Below are positions 36,612-46,766 of a stretch of DNA of 64,000 nucleotides, piece after piece. The translations under genes were made by a program, and so were the position numbers. Positions within the stretch are counted from its first letter, which is position 1, and the number at the start of each line of letters is the position of its first letter. A model generated the notes under the pieces. It was given only the letters and a program-made list of their open reading frames with translations, was not told the origin of the DNA and did not search any database. The stretch spans positions 1-64,000 of the forward strand of contig NZ_JSBN01000010.1 of assembly GCF_000797515.1 (NCBI RefSeq). Direction: 5' to 3'. The DNA is from Sphingomonas sp. Ant H11. Its GTDB lineage: Bacteria; Pseudomonadota; Alphaproteobacteria; Sphingomonadales; Sphingomonadaceae.

Positions 36612-36952
36612 GGCAACCCGCTAACCGTGCCGGAAGGCGCACGGCAACAGGACGTTGCGCGTTCCCAAAGATCGCTCGACCGCACTCTCGCGATACCCGC
36701 GGGCCTGCCGGGAGCCGACAAGCTGAATCAAATCTCGCTCCGTTTTGAAATCCTGCAAGCGATTCCAACGCTTAAAAACGGGTATCAGTGGTCCAATTCC
36801 GGGGAGTTTTTTTTATAGTTACAAATTAACCACACTGCCAATGAAACGACCTGTCGCTTTCATTGCCCCTTGCGGCAACCGTGCCGATTGTTTCACCATC
36901 CTGTCATAAACCCGGAGAGGATGTCGCAAAGACGACAAACGGGGAAACAATC
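36612..36952. promoter_or_regulatory. Spacer between GH31 and TonB receptor genes, with palindrome
   Basis: This 341-bp region separates the two genes, so the receptor probably has its own promoter. A strong inverted repeat lies at 36839-36865: CAATGAAACGAC pairs with GTCGCTTTCATTG (one bulged C). It could be an operator or a leader hairpin of the receptor message. A T8 run lies at about 36807-36814. A 6-bp hairpin (CGGGTT/AACCCG) follows the GH31 stop. Confidence 0.5.
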
Positions 36953-39841
36953 ATGCTCAAAGCTATCTCGCCTTACTATCTCGGTGCCGCCATTGTTGCG
37001 CTCGCGGCCGGCATTTCGACCGCTCCAGCGTCCGCGCAAATCGCGCCCGGGAGCGCGGCTGCCTCCGACCAGGATATTGTCGTCACCGGATCGCGCATTC
37101 GCCGCAGCCCGCTTGACCAGGACAAGCCGGTCGTCACCGTCGATCAGGCCGCGATCGCGCGCACTGGCCTGAGCTCGGTCGCCGACGTGCTGCAGCGCTT
37201 GCCGAGCGCCGGCGGGGGGCTCAACACCAAGGTCAACAATGCCGGCAATATCGGTGGTCCGCCCGACGGCACCGGCGTGAGCTCGGGCGCGGCGGAAATC
37301 GACCTGCGCTATCTCGGTGCCAAGCGCACGCTCGTGCTGGTCGACGGCCTGCGCTACGTCAACGGTTCGTCAGCGGGTGGCATCCCGGCATCGGTCGATC
37401 TCAACGAGATCCCGATGAACTCGATCGAACGGATCGAAGTGCTGCAATCGGGCGCGTCGCCGCTCTACGGCACCGATGCGGTGGCCGGTGTGGTCAACAT
37501 CATCACCAAGCAGGCGCAGAAGGGGCTGCAGGCCAACGCCCAGTTCGGCACCTTCCGCCAGGGCGACGGCCATACCCAGAATTACGAGCTCAGCTACGGC
37601 ATCCAGAAGCCCGAAAGCGGCACCTCGGTCGTGTTCGGTGGCTATTACACCAAGCAGGAAGCGGTCAGCACCGGCAATCGGGCGATTTCGCAATTCCCGG
37701 CGTCGGGGGCGGTGTCGTGCCAGGATCCGGCCTTTGCCGCGACCGGTGGTGTCGGGTGCAGCGGCTCGCCGCCGCTCGGGCGCTACCGCGTGCTGGGCCA
37801 GAACCTGACGCTCAAGGCACCCGTCGTCGGGCGCACCACGACGCTGGCCGATTTCAAGACCTTCACCGATGCCGACCGTTTCAACTTCGCCCCGTTCAAC
37901 TATCTGCTGACACCGTCGGAGCGCTACGGCGGATTCCTGAACTTCAAGCAGGCGCTGGGCGACAGCGTGAACATGCGGGTGAAGCTGGTCTATAACCACC
38001 GCCATTCGACCACCGAGGCGGCGTTCCTGCCGCTTGTGATCGGGCCGGGCGCGGGCAACGGCAATTTGCTCGACCGCATCTCGGTCGATGCCAGCAATCC
38101 CTACAATCCGTTTGGCGTCACGCTGTCCTCGGGCGTCAACCTCGACGGCACGCCGTCGGGCGTGCCCGCCAATTACGTCGCGATCAATCGTCGCTTCGTC
38201 GAGGGCGGCCAGCGCGTCTTCACGCAGGATGTCGATACCTTCTCGGGAACGGTGACGCTCGACGGCTCGTTCCACATCGGCGACCATAAGTGGTTCTGGG
38301 ATGCGAACGCGGTCTATGGCCTCAACGACGCGCACCAGCTCTTCACCGGCAACGTCAATGCCGCCAAGCTCGCACAAGCGCTCGGGCCGGTATCGCAATG
38401 CACCGGTGCGTGCGTGCCGTTCAACATCTTCGGCGGGGCGACGGTCGGCGGCGCGGGCTCGATCACCCCGGCGATGCTCGCCTTCGTGACCTTCAACGAG
38501 CGCGACAAGAGCCAACAGGAGCTCAACGATTTCAGCGCCAACCTGTCGGGCTCGCTGTTCACACTGCCCGCCGGCGATGTCGGCCTGGCGATCGGCTATG
38601 AACATCGCGATCAGGGGGCGAGCTACGACCCCGATCCCGTCATCGTCGCCGGGCTCGGTGCCGACGTGCCGACCCAGCCAAGCCGCGGCCGCTTCAACGT
38701 CAACGAAATCTATGGCGAGCTTCGCGTCCCGATCCTGACCGACACGGCGTTCTTCCAGAAACTCGAATTCGACGGCGCGGTGCGCCACTCGAACTATTCG
38801 ACCTTTGGCGGCAACACGGTCTTCACCGCGTCGGGGCTGTGGAAGCCGGTTTCCGACCTGCTGTTCCGCGGCGGCTATGCCGAGAGCCTGCGCGCGCCGA
38901 GCATCGGCGAACTCCACGCCGGTGCCTCGCGGTCCGACCAGACGATCCAGGATCCGTGCACCAGCGGCCTGGGCGGCTCGTTCCAGACGAACGCGACCGT
39001 GAAGGCGAATTGCATCGCCAATGGGGTGCCCGCGAACGGCAGCTATGCCGAGCCGGCCGGCCAGATCGGCGTCTTTTCGGGCGGCAACATCAACCTCAAG
39101 CCCGAAACCGCGAAGACCTGGACTGCGGGGGGCGTCTACAGCCCGTCCTGGGCACGTGGCGGTTTGGCCAGCGTGCTTAGCCTCGAGGTCAATTATTACG
39201 CGATCAGCCTGAAGAACGCGATCGACTCGGCACCGGCATCGCTGATCCTCTCGCGCTGTGCGTTCAACGCCGATGCCGCGAGCTGCGCGCTGATCAAGCG
39301 CACGACCGTCGGCACCATCGCATCGGTCGGTGCCGTCCTGCAGAACCTGAACTCGATCAAGACCAACGGACTCGACGGCACCTTGCTCTATCGCACCCCG
39401 CGGTTCCGCGGCGGCACCGCTGGCCTCAGCGTCAATGCCGCATATCTGCTGAAATATGACGCGCTGCTGCCTACCGGCTTGCAGAAATGCGTCGGAACCG
39501 AGCGTTGCCTGTCGGTCGATCAGGCCTTTCCTCGCTTCAAGCTCAACAGCACGGTCGACTTCGCGACGCCGTATTTCGGGGCGTCGTTCACCGGCCGCTA
39601 CATCAGCGCCGTCACCGAAAGCGATGCGACCAAGCACCGCATGACGCCAACTTTCTATGGCGATGTGCAACTGTATCTGTCGGCAGACTGGATGCAAAAG
39701 TTCAAGCTGGTCGCAGGCGTCAACAACGTCTTCAACAAGCAACCGCCCGTCTGCATCACTTGCGACGGCGCGAACTTCGACACGACGACCTACGATGTGC
39801 CCGGACAGTTCGGTTATTTGCGGCTGTCATACGGCTTCTGA
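36953..39841 (+). CDS. TonB-dependent receptor, probable glycan importer
   Basis: This 962-residue outer-membrane receptor has a signal peptide (residues 1-29, ending APASAQ), the TonB-box region ([12 protein letters not shown]), a plug domain ([14 protein letters not shown] to [15 protein letters not shown]) and a beta-barrel ending in the aromatic YLRLSYGF. There is no N-terminal STN domain, so it does not signal to an anti-sigma factor. The ATG at 36953 follows GGGGAAA. Position after GH31 suggests it imports oligosaccharides released by the GH2/GH31 pair; the substrate is not proven. Confidence 0.9.
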   Translation: MLKAISPYYLGAAIVALAAGISTAPASAQIAPGSAAASDQDIVVTGSRIRRSPLDQDKPVVTVDQAAIARTGLSSVADVLQRLPSAGGGLNTKVNNAGNIGGPPDGTGVSSGAAEIDLRYLGAKRTLVLVDGLRYVNGSSAGGIPASVDLNEIPMNSIERIEVLQSGASPLYGTDAVAGVVNIITKQAQKGLQANAQFGTFRQGDGHTQNYELSYGIQKPESGTSVVFGGYYTKQEAVSTGNRAISQFPASGAVSCQDPAFAATGGVGCSGSPPLGRYRVLGQNLTLKAPVVGRTTTLADFKTFTDADRFNFAPFNYLLTPSERYGGFLNFKQALGDSVNMRVKLVYNHRHSTTEAAFLPLVIGPGAGNGNLLDRISVDASNPYNPFGVTLSSGVNLDGTPSGVPANYVAINRRFVEGGQRVFTQDVDTFSGTVTLDGSFHIGDHKWFWDANAVYGLNDAHQLFTGNVNAAKLAQALGPVSQCTGACVPFNIFGGATVGGAGSITPAMLAFVTFNERDKSQQELNDFSANLSGSLFTLPAGDVGLAIGYEHRDQGASYDPDPVIVAGLGADVPTQPSRGRFNVNEIYGELRVPILTDTAFFQKLEFDGAVRHSNYSTFGGNTVFTASGLWKPVSDLLFRGGYAESLRAPSIGELHAGASRSDQTIQDPCTSGLGGSFQTNATVKANCIANGVPANGSYAEPAGQIGVFSGGNINLKPETAKTWTAGGVYSPSWARGGLASVLSLEVNYYAISLKNAIDSAPASLILSRCAFNADAASCALIKRTTVGTIASVGAVLQNLNSIKTNGLDGTLLYRTPRFRGGTAGLSVNAAYLLKYDALLPTGLQKCVGTERCLSVDQAFPRFKLNSTVDFATPYFGASFTGRYISAVTESDATKHRMTPTFYGDVQLYLSADWMQKFKLVAGVNNVFNKQPPVCITCDGANFDTTTYDVPGQFGYLRLSYGF

Positions 39842-39868
39842 GCCAACCGGCCACCTGGCCGATGAGTC

Positions 39869-39984
39869 CTGCGCGGTGTTCTTCACCGCGCAGGCACAGC
39901 CCCACGAAACGATCTGCAACGGCGTGTGACCGCGCCGATCAGCATCAAGGTCGGCGCGCAAGGCCTGTCAGGCCCTGCGCGCCG
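39869..39984. terminator. Two hairpins between convergent TonB-receptor genes
   Basis: The first is a perfect 10-bp stem, CTGCGCGGTG with CACCGCGCAG (39869-39893). The second is GGCGCGCA with TGCGCGCC plus an inner GCCT/AGGC stem (39953-39983). Neither has a T-run, but both lie between two convergent stops and probably end transcription. Confidence 0.55.
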
Positions 39985-39999
39985 GTCGGTGTGAACGCC

Positions 40000-42819
40000 T
40001 CAGAACTGATACGAGACCTTTACTGTCGCAGTACGGCCGGAGTCGACGATCGAACCGATGGTTGAGCTGGAGCGACCGATGGTGGCATAATAGCTACGCT
40101 GGTTGGTCAAATTCGACAGCGCGGCTTCGAACTTGGCGCGACCATAGCGATAGGCGACGTGAAGATCGAGCTGGCTGTTGGCCCGCACCCAGCCGTCCAG
40201 GTCGCTCTTCCCGTCAAGTACCGCATATTGATACACGTAGGAGCCGATGTAGCGATACGAGAAATCGGCCTCGAACCCGCCAAGCACATAGGACAATTGG
40301 GCGTTGCCGGTCAGGTTGGGCTGGTTGAGCAAACGTTCGTTGCTCGACAGGCCGCCCTTGGGGTCGACGCTGGACCCTTCGAGGGTGACGTTACCCGACA
40401 GGATGAAATTGCCCGGAATACTGGGCGCGGCACCGAGCATGGTCGAGGCGGCGAGTTCCAGCCCGTAGACGTCGCCCGATCCGCCATTGACCGGCTGCGA
40501 AATGGTGGTCGAGCCATTTTCCTTCGAGCTGGTGACGTTGGTGAAGCTGTTCACCCGCGAATAGGTGAAATTGGTGATGTGCTTGTAGAAGCCGCTGATC
40601 GAGGCAGAGCTCTTGGTATTGAAGAACTCCGCAGAGGCATCAAGGTTGGTGGCGTCGAGCGCCTTCAGATTGGGGTTGCCCATGGTGATCGAGGTGGTTC
40701 CGCCCGCTTCGGCACCCCCGCTCGACCGGTTGATGCGCTGACCACCGGCAAGTTGGAAGAAGGACGGGGCGACATAGGAGCGCGAGACCGAAAAACGATA
40801 CACGCTGTTGCCGGTGGGCCGATAATTGACCGCGAAGCTCGGCAGAACCTTGTCGTAGGTTGTTTTGCTCGATGCAAAATTGCCGGCGATCTCCGCACCG
40901 GTGCCGTCGGTGGGCAGCACCCAGAAGGTATTGGTGATGCCGGTATGCTCGTAACGCAGGCCCGCCAGAATTTCGGCCTTCCCGGCCTCAAACGTCCCCA
41001 TCGCATAAAGCGAGGTGATGCGTTCATGTCCGGTCTGCGTGTTACAATTTTGGTTGTTGACGTTCTTGATCGCCGGATTGGGATCATTGCAACTGTCGTC
41101 TGCGGCTGCGAACGAACCGTAGGTCGCGAGGATCGCCTTGTTGAACACCTGGTCATATGCAGCGCGGTCGATCAGCGGGGCCGCGAAATTGTAAACGCCC
41201 GGCACGATCGATGGCACGCTCCCGCCGAAGATCCCCAGAGTGGTCCAATTTATCTCGGCACCAGCAGCGTTGTAGACCCGCGGCGTATAATAGTCGTTGT
41301 AGGTATGCTTGCGATAGGCATCGCGATATTTGGCACCAAAGCTGATGGTTTTGAGAAAGTCGCCATCAAAATTGACGTCAGCATCGAATTTTGCGCCATA
41401 TTTGCTCTGGTTGCTAAATTCCGCCGAGAGATCGCCGTAGCGACGGGCGTTATAATTGGCGATGTCGTTGATATAGGCATATTGCGCCGCCGATCCGATC
41501 AGCAGCGGAATCCCGTTCTGGTAGGTGAACATGGTCGAGCCGCTATACGGGAGAGCCGTACCGCTATTAGGTTTGCGTGCCGAAATTTCCGCGTGGTCGG
41601 GTGCGTTATATTCGCCATAGCTGAAGAAGATGTTGGGCCGCAGCGTCAGTTGGCCGAACGTGATCTTGCCGCCGAACTGCGCGGTCGCCAGCAACGCCTG
41701 TTCGGGTGAGGTGGTGTAATAATAACGCGGACGGATCGCGCCGATGCTCGGCGCGTAAACGCCGCTGGTGCCGATCTGGGTCTGGCCGATGCTGTCCCCG
41801 TAAATCTGCGCGTAATAGGAATTCTGCGTGATCTCGTTCTGGGCATAAGTGCCACGCAGATACCAGCTTTGGGTATCGCTCGGGGCCCAGTCGAGCGAGA
41901 TGCTGCCGCCGTAGCGCTGGTTGGTGCCCTGGGTGAACCCGGCATTCACACCGGTGGAAGTAAGATTCTGCGCGGGCGACAGACCCGAGGCGCTGGTGCC
42001 GTCCTTATTCTGGCTGGCATAGGCCCATTGGCCGTTGGTCGCCGCCGGGTAGACACCGTCGATGATCGTGTTGGTGAAGTTGGAGCGGTCATAATAGCCG
42101 CCGACATAGAGGGTGAACGCCTTCGACGCGCCAAAACCATGTGCGAATTCAAGCGAGGCGGTTTCGCCATCGGCCTTCTGGCCATAGTCCCGCGCGCGCG
42201 TGTTGAGGCGGCCGGTCACCGATACGTTGAACGCGGAGCTGTTCTCGAAATCCGCCGCGGTCGGCGTGCGGAAATCGATCGAGCCGCCAATCGCGCCGCC
42301 GTCTTCCGTGGCGAGGAAGGATTTGTTGACCACCACGCGGTGCATGCCGCTGGGCGGCAGCAGGTTGAGCGGCACCTGCCGGCTGAACGGCATACCCTGC
42401 GCGCCTTCGACGCCATTGATGAGGTTGATGTTATATTCAGCCGCCATGCCACGCAGCGAGACGTAATTGCCCTGCCCGCGACCGGCGATATCGACGAACA
42501 CGCTGTTGGTGTTGCCCTGGCCGCCGTTGAATACGGATACGCCCGGCAGACGTGCGAGCGCCTCAGCGATGTTCACATCGGGCGCGCGCTCGATCGTTTC
42601 GGGGGAGAGTACCGCGATGGCGTTGGGCGACGCTACCTGCTCTTGCGCCGGGCTCTGCGCGACCTTGCGATTGCCGGTGACGACGATCGTTTTGGAGCTG
42701 GTTGTATCGGACTCCGGCTCAGCCTCGGTCGGCTTGGTGGTTTGGGCGTGGAGGGCGATCGGCATCGTAAACACCGATGCGACCAACATGGATTTCAACG
42801 TCAGGCGATAATTTTTCAC
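40000..42819 (-). CDS. TonB-dependent receptor beside phosphatase/PLC genes
   Basis: This outer-membrane receptor of about 939 residues has a signal peptide, a TonB-box-like IVVTGN, a plug domain (IAEALARLPGVSVFNGG, FVDIAGRGQGNYVSLRGMAAEYN) and a beta-barrel ending VKVSYQF. The start is GTG at 42819; a TTG at 42831 is possible. It is codirectional with the histidine acid phosphatase and PLC-like genes, 203 bp downstream of the former. Uptake of inositol phosphates or other phosphate esters would fit but is inferred only from position. Confidence 0.9.
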   Translation of the reverse strand: MKNYRLTLKSMLVASVFTMPIALHAQTTKPTEAEPESDTTSSKTIVVTGNRKVAQSPAQEQVASPNAIAVLSPETIERAPDVNIAEALARLPGVSVFNGGQGNTNSVFVDIAGRGQGNYVSLRGMAAEYNINLINGVEGAQGMPFSRQVPLNLLPPSGMHRVVVNKSFLATEDGGAIGGSIDFRTPTAADFENSSAFNVSVTGRLNTRARDYGQKADGETASLEFAHGFGASKAFTLYVGGYYDRSNFTNTIIDGVYPAATNGQWAYASQNKDGTSASGLSPAQNLTSTGVNAGFTQGTNQRYGGSISLDWAPSDTQSWYLRGTYAQNEITQNSYYAQIYGDSIGQTQIGTSGVYAPSIGAIRPRYYYTTSPEQALLATAQFGGKITFGQLTLRPNIFFSYGEYNAPDHAEISARKPNSGTALPYSGSTMFTYQNGIPLLIGSAAQYAYINDIANYNARRYGDLSAEFSNQSKYGAKFDADVNFDGDFLKTISFGAKYRDAYRKHTYNDYYTPRVYNAAGAEINWTTLGIFGGSVPSIVPGVYNFAAPLIDRAAYDQVFNKAILATYGSFAAADDSCNDPNPAIKNVNNQNCNTQTGHERITSLYAMGTFEAGKAEILAGLRYEHTGITNTFWVLPTDGTGAEIAGNFASSKTTYDKVLPSFAVNYRPTGNSVYRFSVSRSYVAPSFFQLAGGQRINRSSGGAEAGGTTSITMGNPNLKALDATNLDASAEFFNTKSSASISGFYKHITNFTYSRVNSFTNVTSSKENGSTTISQPVNGGSGDVYGLELAASTMLGAAPSIPGNFILSGNVTLEGSSVDPKGGLSSNERLLNQPNLTGNAQLSYVLGGFEADFSYRYIGSYVYQYAVLDGKSDLDGWVRANSQLDLHVAYRYGRAKFEAALSNLTNQRSYYATIGRSSSTIGSIVDSGRTATVKVSYQF

Positions 42820-43022
42820 GGCGACCCCCAAAAGGAAAAACCCCGTCGGGCAGGCTGCGAAGCGTTTTTCGCGGCCTGCCGCGAACAGGACCGGGGCCGC
42901 CTAACAGGGGGGTGTTTCAGTGATGGTGCACTGCAGCGTCAGTTTCGTTACGGATCGGATACGAAATCCGATCGGAGCTGCCATGTCGCACAATCGCCAG
43001 CCAAGCCGCGTTGCGTCCTGTT

Positions 43023-44255
43023 CTAGCCGACCGCCCTTCGTTCGATCAGTTCGGTCAATGTGGCCAGCGGACACAGATCGTGTCGCCTGGCGCGGCTACA
43101 GCCTGGCACGTTCAAAATCTGACGCGCTGGCGCATCGCCGTCGGAAAAGCGCACCAGGTGCCGGATCTGTTCCGGATTGGCGGATTCGAAGAACAGCCGT
43201 GCCCAACGGTGTCCGCGTCCGTCGCGCAACACCTCGATTCCCAACGCGCCGCCCGGCGGTGGATCGCCCGGTGCATAATCGCGGGCGGTGACCTGTACCC
43301 CCAAGAGCGCCGAGAGCGCCGCGACATTGGTGTCATGCCCCATGAAGATGCTGACCTTGGGGGCAGCGGGATTGCGCAGAAGCGCCGCGATCCGGAGCGC
43401 CAAAGGGCCCGCCACGCGCGCGGCCATGTAGGGCGGCCGCGCGTAAACGTCGAATAAGGCGGCATGGAGTACGGCGAGGCGTTTGAGCGTGGCGGGCGTG
43501 GCGCGCCCCCAGCCCACCTGCGCCATCGGCAGCCCCTCCAAATATTCCAGCAGCAGCACCTGCGCCGTGCCGGAATAGCGACGGATGGGCCCGGTCAGTG
43601 CCACATCGCGGCCATCGTCGCCGACGCTGACCGTAGCGGGCACTGCCGCCAGATCGCAGGGGGCAGGAGCCCGGTCGCAGCCAAGAACGTGCGCCATCTC
43701 GCGTAGAGCGGCGGCATTGCGCGCGGTCATCGCGGCCACGCCACCGGTATAGGCCTGGACCGAGGCGATCGCCGCTGCGCCGTCAAATGGCATCGGGCTT
43801 ATACGCATCGGCTCGAACAACGGGTCGGTCTGGCCGTCGGCCAAGTGGCCGATCGGCACCGTGCAGCCCGGTGCGAGGCCATTGGCGAGCGCCGCGCCGC
43901 TGGCGATGGTACGGGCGGCGGTGTTGGTCCAGATCGCCAAATCGCGTGCCGCCGGGCATCGCCCGCGCCACAGTCCGCTACGCTGGAAGCGCGCCCGGCG
44001 CCAACTGCCGATCCGGCGCAGTGCCTCTGCGCCATGCGGGGTGAGCAAGCTCGGCGAGACTGGCCAGGCGGGCAATGGGGCATGCGGTAAATCGTCGATC
44101 GCGGCTTCCGATTCCAACGGCGCACGCACGCCGTGCCGGTAGAGCAGCACCACCTTTTCCAGGGTCAAAGGCGCGCGCGTCTGCGCCGCCGCATCGCCGA
44201 CCGCGCTCGCCGCGACCGCCACGACGGCAAGCCAGCCCAACATACGCCGCATCAT
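43023..44255 (-). CDS. Secreted histidine acid phosphatase (AppA/phytase-like), copy 2
   Basis: This 410-residue histidine phosphatase has a signal peptide (residues 1-25), the catalytic RHGVRAP near residue 40 and GHDTNVAALSALLG for the distal motif. It is clearly paralogous to the copy at 3747-4964. Its ATG overlaps the stop of the PLC-like gene (ATGA), so the two are translated together. GAGG lies just upstream. Release of phosphate from inositol phosphates made by the upstream enzyme is a reasonable but untested model. Confidence 0.88.
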   Translation of the reverse strand: MMRRMLGWLAVVAVAASAVGDAAAQTRAPLTLEKVVLLYRHGVRAPLESEAAIDDLPHAPLPAWPVSPSLLTPHGAEALRRIGSWRRARFQRSGLWRGRCPAARDLAIWTNTAARTIASGAALANGLAPGCTVPIGHLADGQTDPLFEPMRISPMPFDGAAAIASVQAYTGGVAAMTARNAAALREMAHVLGCDRAPAPCDLAAVPATVSVGDDGRDVALTGPIRRYSGTAQVLLLEYLEGLPMAQVGWGRATPATLKRLAVLHAALFDVYARPPYMAARVAGPLALRIAALLRNPAAPKVSIFMGHDTNVAALSALLGVQVTARDYAPGDPPPGGALGIEVLRDGRGHRWARLFFESANPEQIRHLVRFSDGDAPARQILNVPGCSRARRHDLCPLATLTELIERRAVG

Positions 44256-45264
44256 GGAAGCCTCACAACAAAGCCGAGGTGCAACGGGTCGGGCGCACCC
44301 GGATAATAATCGGTACTGATGATCTGCGCGCCCGAACGGAGCGCGGCCTGAAACCGGCGATAGTCCCCGCGGCGCGCCTCCACCGTGTCGGAATCGGCGC
44401 GAGTGCGCACGATAAAGCCCTGCGCCACGGCTTGACGGATGCGCGCTTCGTTCTCGACCGGATTCTGTACGTTGAAGATGGCGCTTCGGCATCGCCTTCG
44501 CCGTAAAAGCCGAACATCGCCCGACCACGCAGCGAAGCGTGGCCGCGTCGGTAGGCGTCGAGCACACGGTCGTTGGTGTCGAGGATCAGCATCACCTTGC
44601 CCTTCGCGGCGCTTTGGCGGGGCCACCCGCGATGCAGGACGCCCGCGCGCAAGGTCGGCCATCGACCGCGAACCTGATCGGGCGTGATGAGATGCGCGGT
44701 GCCGAAGGTGGTCCGCGCGCTGGTATCGATCGCTGCCAAGGCGGCCGCGTCGAACGGCATCAATTGCGGCATGATCGGATTGTCGTCCCGCCCGTCACTG
44801 GCATTGACCACCACGGTGATCAGCGCATGGCCGGGATGCGCGCGCGACCACGATGCAACCTGCGCGAAGCAGTCTGCCAGCGTCAGGCACAGGCTGCGCC
44901 TGTCGACAAAGGGCACATGCAAAACCTTCGCGCCCGGGCGGCGCATAGCGGCGAAGCTGGCAGGATCGCCGACATAGGGGGCGGCGAACAGCCCGCCAAA
45001 GGGATCGGCGACGGGATCGAATTCGAGTTGGCGCAGCCCGAGATCGAGCTGCCGTGCAATCGACGGGTGGCCATATTCGACTGCGGCGGAGTGTTCCCCG
45101 AGGATGCGCCGCTGCTCGGCAAGCGTCTGCTCCGTCAATGCCGGACGGTAGGAATTGTGGGAACCAAGCACGTGCATCCCGTTGAGCGGCACATCCTGGG
45201 CCCGCACCGCGATCGGCGCTGCGGCACACAACGCCAATGCCAGCGCCGCAAGCCATTTCTGCAT
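44252..45264 (-). CDS. Ca2+-dependent PI-specific phospholipase C-like protein (frameshifted)
   Basis: This secreted protein is about 337 residues long. It has a signal peptide (1-23), then GMHVLGSHNSY with the first catalytic His, QLDLGLRQLEFDP and HPGHALITVVVN, matching the SaPLC1-like branch of PI-PLC enzymes with a TIM-barrel X domain. These cleave glycerophosphoinositols. Near 44478-44490 the frame shifts; the end (IFNVQNPVENEARIRQAVAQGFIVRTRADSDT) lies in another frame and stops at 44252. ATG 45264 is used; GTG 45267 is adjacent. It leads the operon with the phosphatase. Confidence 0.82.
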
Positions 45265-45720
45265 CACGACTCATCGTCCCGATTGGTGAACGCGATCGAT
45301 CCGCGCGGCTCACGAAGGGGATCGATCACGTTTCACTATGTCCCGTTAAATGCGGGCGATTGGGTGAGGCCGCCGGTCGCTGTCACCACAGGACAATGAC
45401 GGTGCCATGACAGGCGCGGTATTATATAGCGGCACTGGCGGATTCGGAGCTGATCCGTCTACCAAACTGCGTAGGACGTAGCCCCTGGAGGTAGCGAGTA
45501 TAGGCCGGGCGCAAGGCGCCTTGCGGCAGACTGCAACACAAGCCTCCGGGACGGGTGGCTCGCGGCGACCTTATGGCCGGCACCGCTGGCCGCACGGCGA
45601 CCTGACCTGCGGCGTGGCGAACGAGCGCGCGTTGCACCGCAAGAGCATAGGATATTTGATCGTTTCACGACGCTGCCCTAGACGAAGCGTTCCTACATCC
45701 CGCATCATTAGGCGCATCCC
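45265..45720. other. 456-bp spacer between PLC-like and LacI-type genes
   Basis: This divergent region must contain promoters for the PLC operon (minus) and the regulator (plus). Short frames on the minus strand (for example 45459-45668) have no recognisable family pattern. GAAACGATCAAA on the minus strand (about 45657-45668) only loosely resembles the LacI-type operators at 48193-48225. Confidence 0.4.
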
Positions 45721-46764
45721 ATGATAGCTCCGCCGCCTCCACCCTCGTCCGGCGACGTGACGACGATCGCAAGCCTTGTCGATCTGGCGCAGGCCGCTGG
45801 TACGTCGGTATCGACCGCTTCGCGCGCGCTATCGGGGCATTCGTCGGTCAACGAAAAGACCCGGCTGCGCATCCAGAAGCTGGCCGACGCCCATGGCTTT
45901 CAACCCAACCGTCTCGCTCGCAACTTGCGGTTGCAGCGTACGCAGTCGATCGGGCTTGTGCTGCCGCTTGGGCACGAGGCCGGGCAGCACCTGTCCGACC
46001 CGTTTTTCCTGTCGCTGCTCGGTCATCTGGCGGATGGGCTGACGGAACGGGGCTACGATTTGGTTCTATCGCGGGTGATCCCGCACGATGGCACCTGGCT
46101 TGACCGCCTGGTCGATAGCGGACGGATCGATGGGCTGATCCTGATCGGTCAGTCCGACCAGAGCGACGTGATCGACAAAGTCGCGGCACGCTATGCCCCG
46201 ATCGTGGTGTGGGGCGCGCGCCTTCCGGGACAACGCTATCTGACGGTCGGATCGGACAATCGACTGGGCGGAGCGCGTGCAGCCGAGCATCTGATCGCGA
46301 TTGGCCGACGCCGACTCCTGTATCTTGGCAATGCGAGCGCGCCCGAGTTCGCGGAACGGCTTGCCGGATTTCAAGACGCGGTGTCGCGGGCCGGTCCCGG
46401 CGTGGCGGCAGCGGCGCTGGACCTGCACATGACGCCCGACGCAGCCCATCTTGCGATTGCCAAATACCTTACCGAGCATCCCGCTCCCGATGCGATTTTC
46501 GCGGCATCCGACGTGGTCGCGATGAGCGCCTTGCGGGCGTTGCGCGAGCGCGGCCTGAGCGTGCCACAGGACGTCGCCGTGGTCGGCTATGATGATGTGA
46601 CGCTGGCGGCGCATACCGCCCCGGCACTGACGACGATCCGCCAGGATCTGGTGGTCGGTGCCAAAGCGCTGATCGAGATTCTGTTTCGCCGGATTGCGGG
46701 CGAACCCGCGCAATCGCTGCAACTGGACCCGCAACTGATTGTGCGCGGGTCGAGCGTGGCCTGA
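45721..46764 (+). CDS. LacI-family regulator of the sucrose-type locus
   Basis: This 347-residue repressor has an N-terminal helix-turn-helix (IASLVDLAQAAGTSVSTASRALSGHSSVNEKTRLRI), a hinge helix (RLARNLR) and a periplasmic-binding-like sugar domain (IDGLILIG, VGYDDV). The gene is tail-to-tail with the MFS transporter, 2 bp apart. Together with the transporter, TonB receptor and GH13 enzyme it matches the order of sux loci (SuxR). It likely binds the two palindromes at 48193-48225 and releases them with sugar. Confidence 0.9.
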   Translation: MIAPPPPPSSGDVTTIASLVDLAQAAGTSVSTASRALSGHSSVNEKTRLRIQKLADAHGFQPNRLARNLRLQRTQSIGLVLPLGHEAGQHLSDPFFLSLLGHLADGLTERGYDLVLSRVIPHDGTWLDRLVDSGRIDGLILIGQSDQSDVIDKVAARYAPIVVWGARLPGQRYLTVGSDNRLGGARAAEHLIAIGRRRLLYLGNASAPEFAERLAGFQDAVSRAGPGVAAAALDLHMTPDAAHLAIAKYLTEHPAPDAIFAASDVVAMSALRALRERGLSVPQDVAVVGYDDVTLAAHTAPALTTIRQDLVVGAKALIEILFRRIAGEPAQSLQLDPQLIVRGSSVA

Positions 46765-46766
46765 CG

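Noticed and set aside
37370..39742. 790-codon open frame antisense to the glycan TonB receptor
   Set aside because: The sense strand has signal peptide, plug and barrel features; the antisense frame is Arg/Asp/Gly-rich low-information sequence typical of GC-rich shadow frames.
40159..41709. 516-codon open frame antisense to the second TonB receptor
   Set aside because: It is a shadow of a well-supported receptor gene with no ribosome site or recognisable motif.
45459..45668. 69-codon minus-strand frame before the LacI gene
   Set aside because: It is Arg/Ser-rich with no motif, lies in a promoter region and resembles a GC-rich chance frame.
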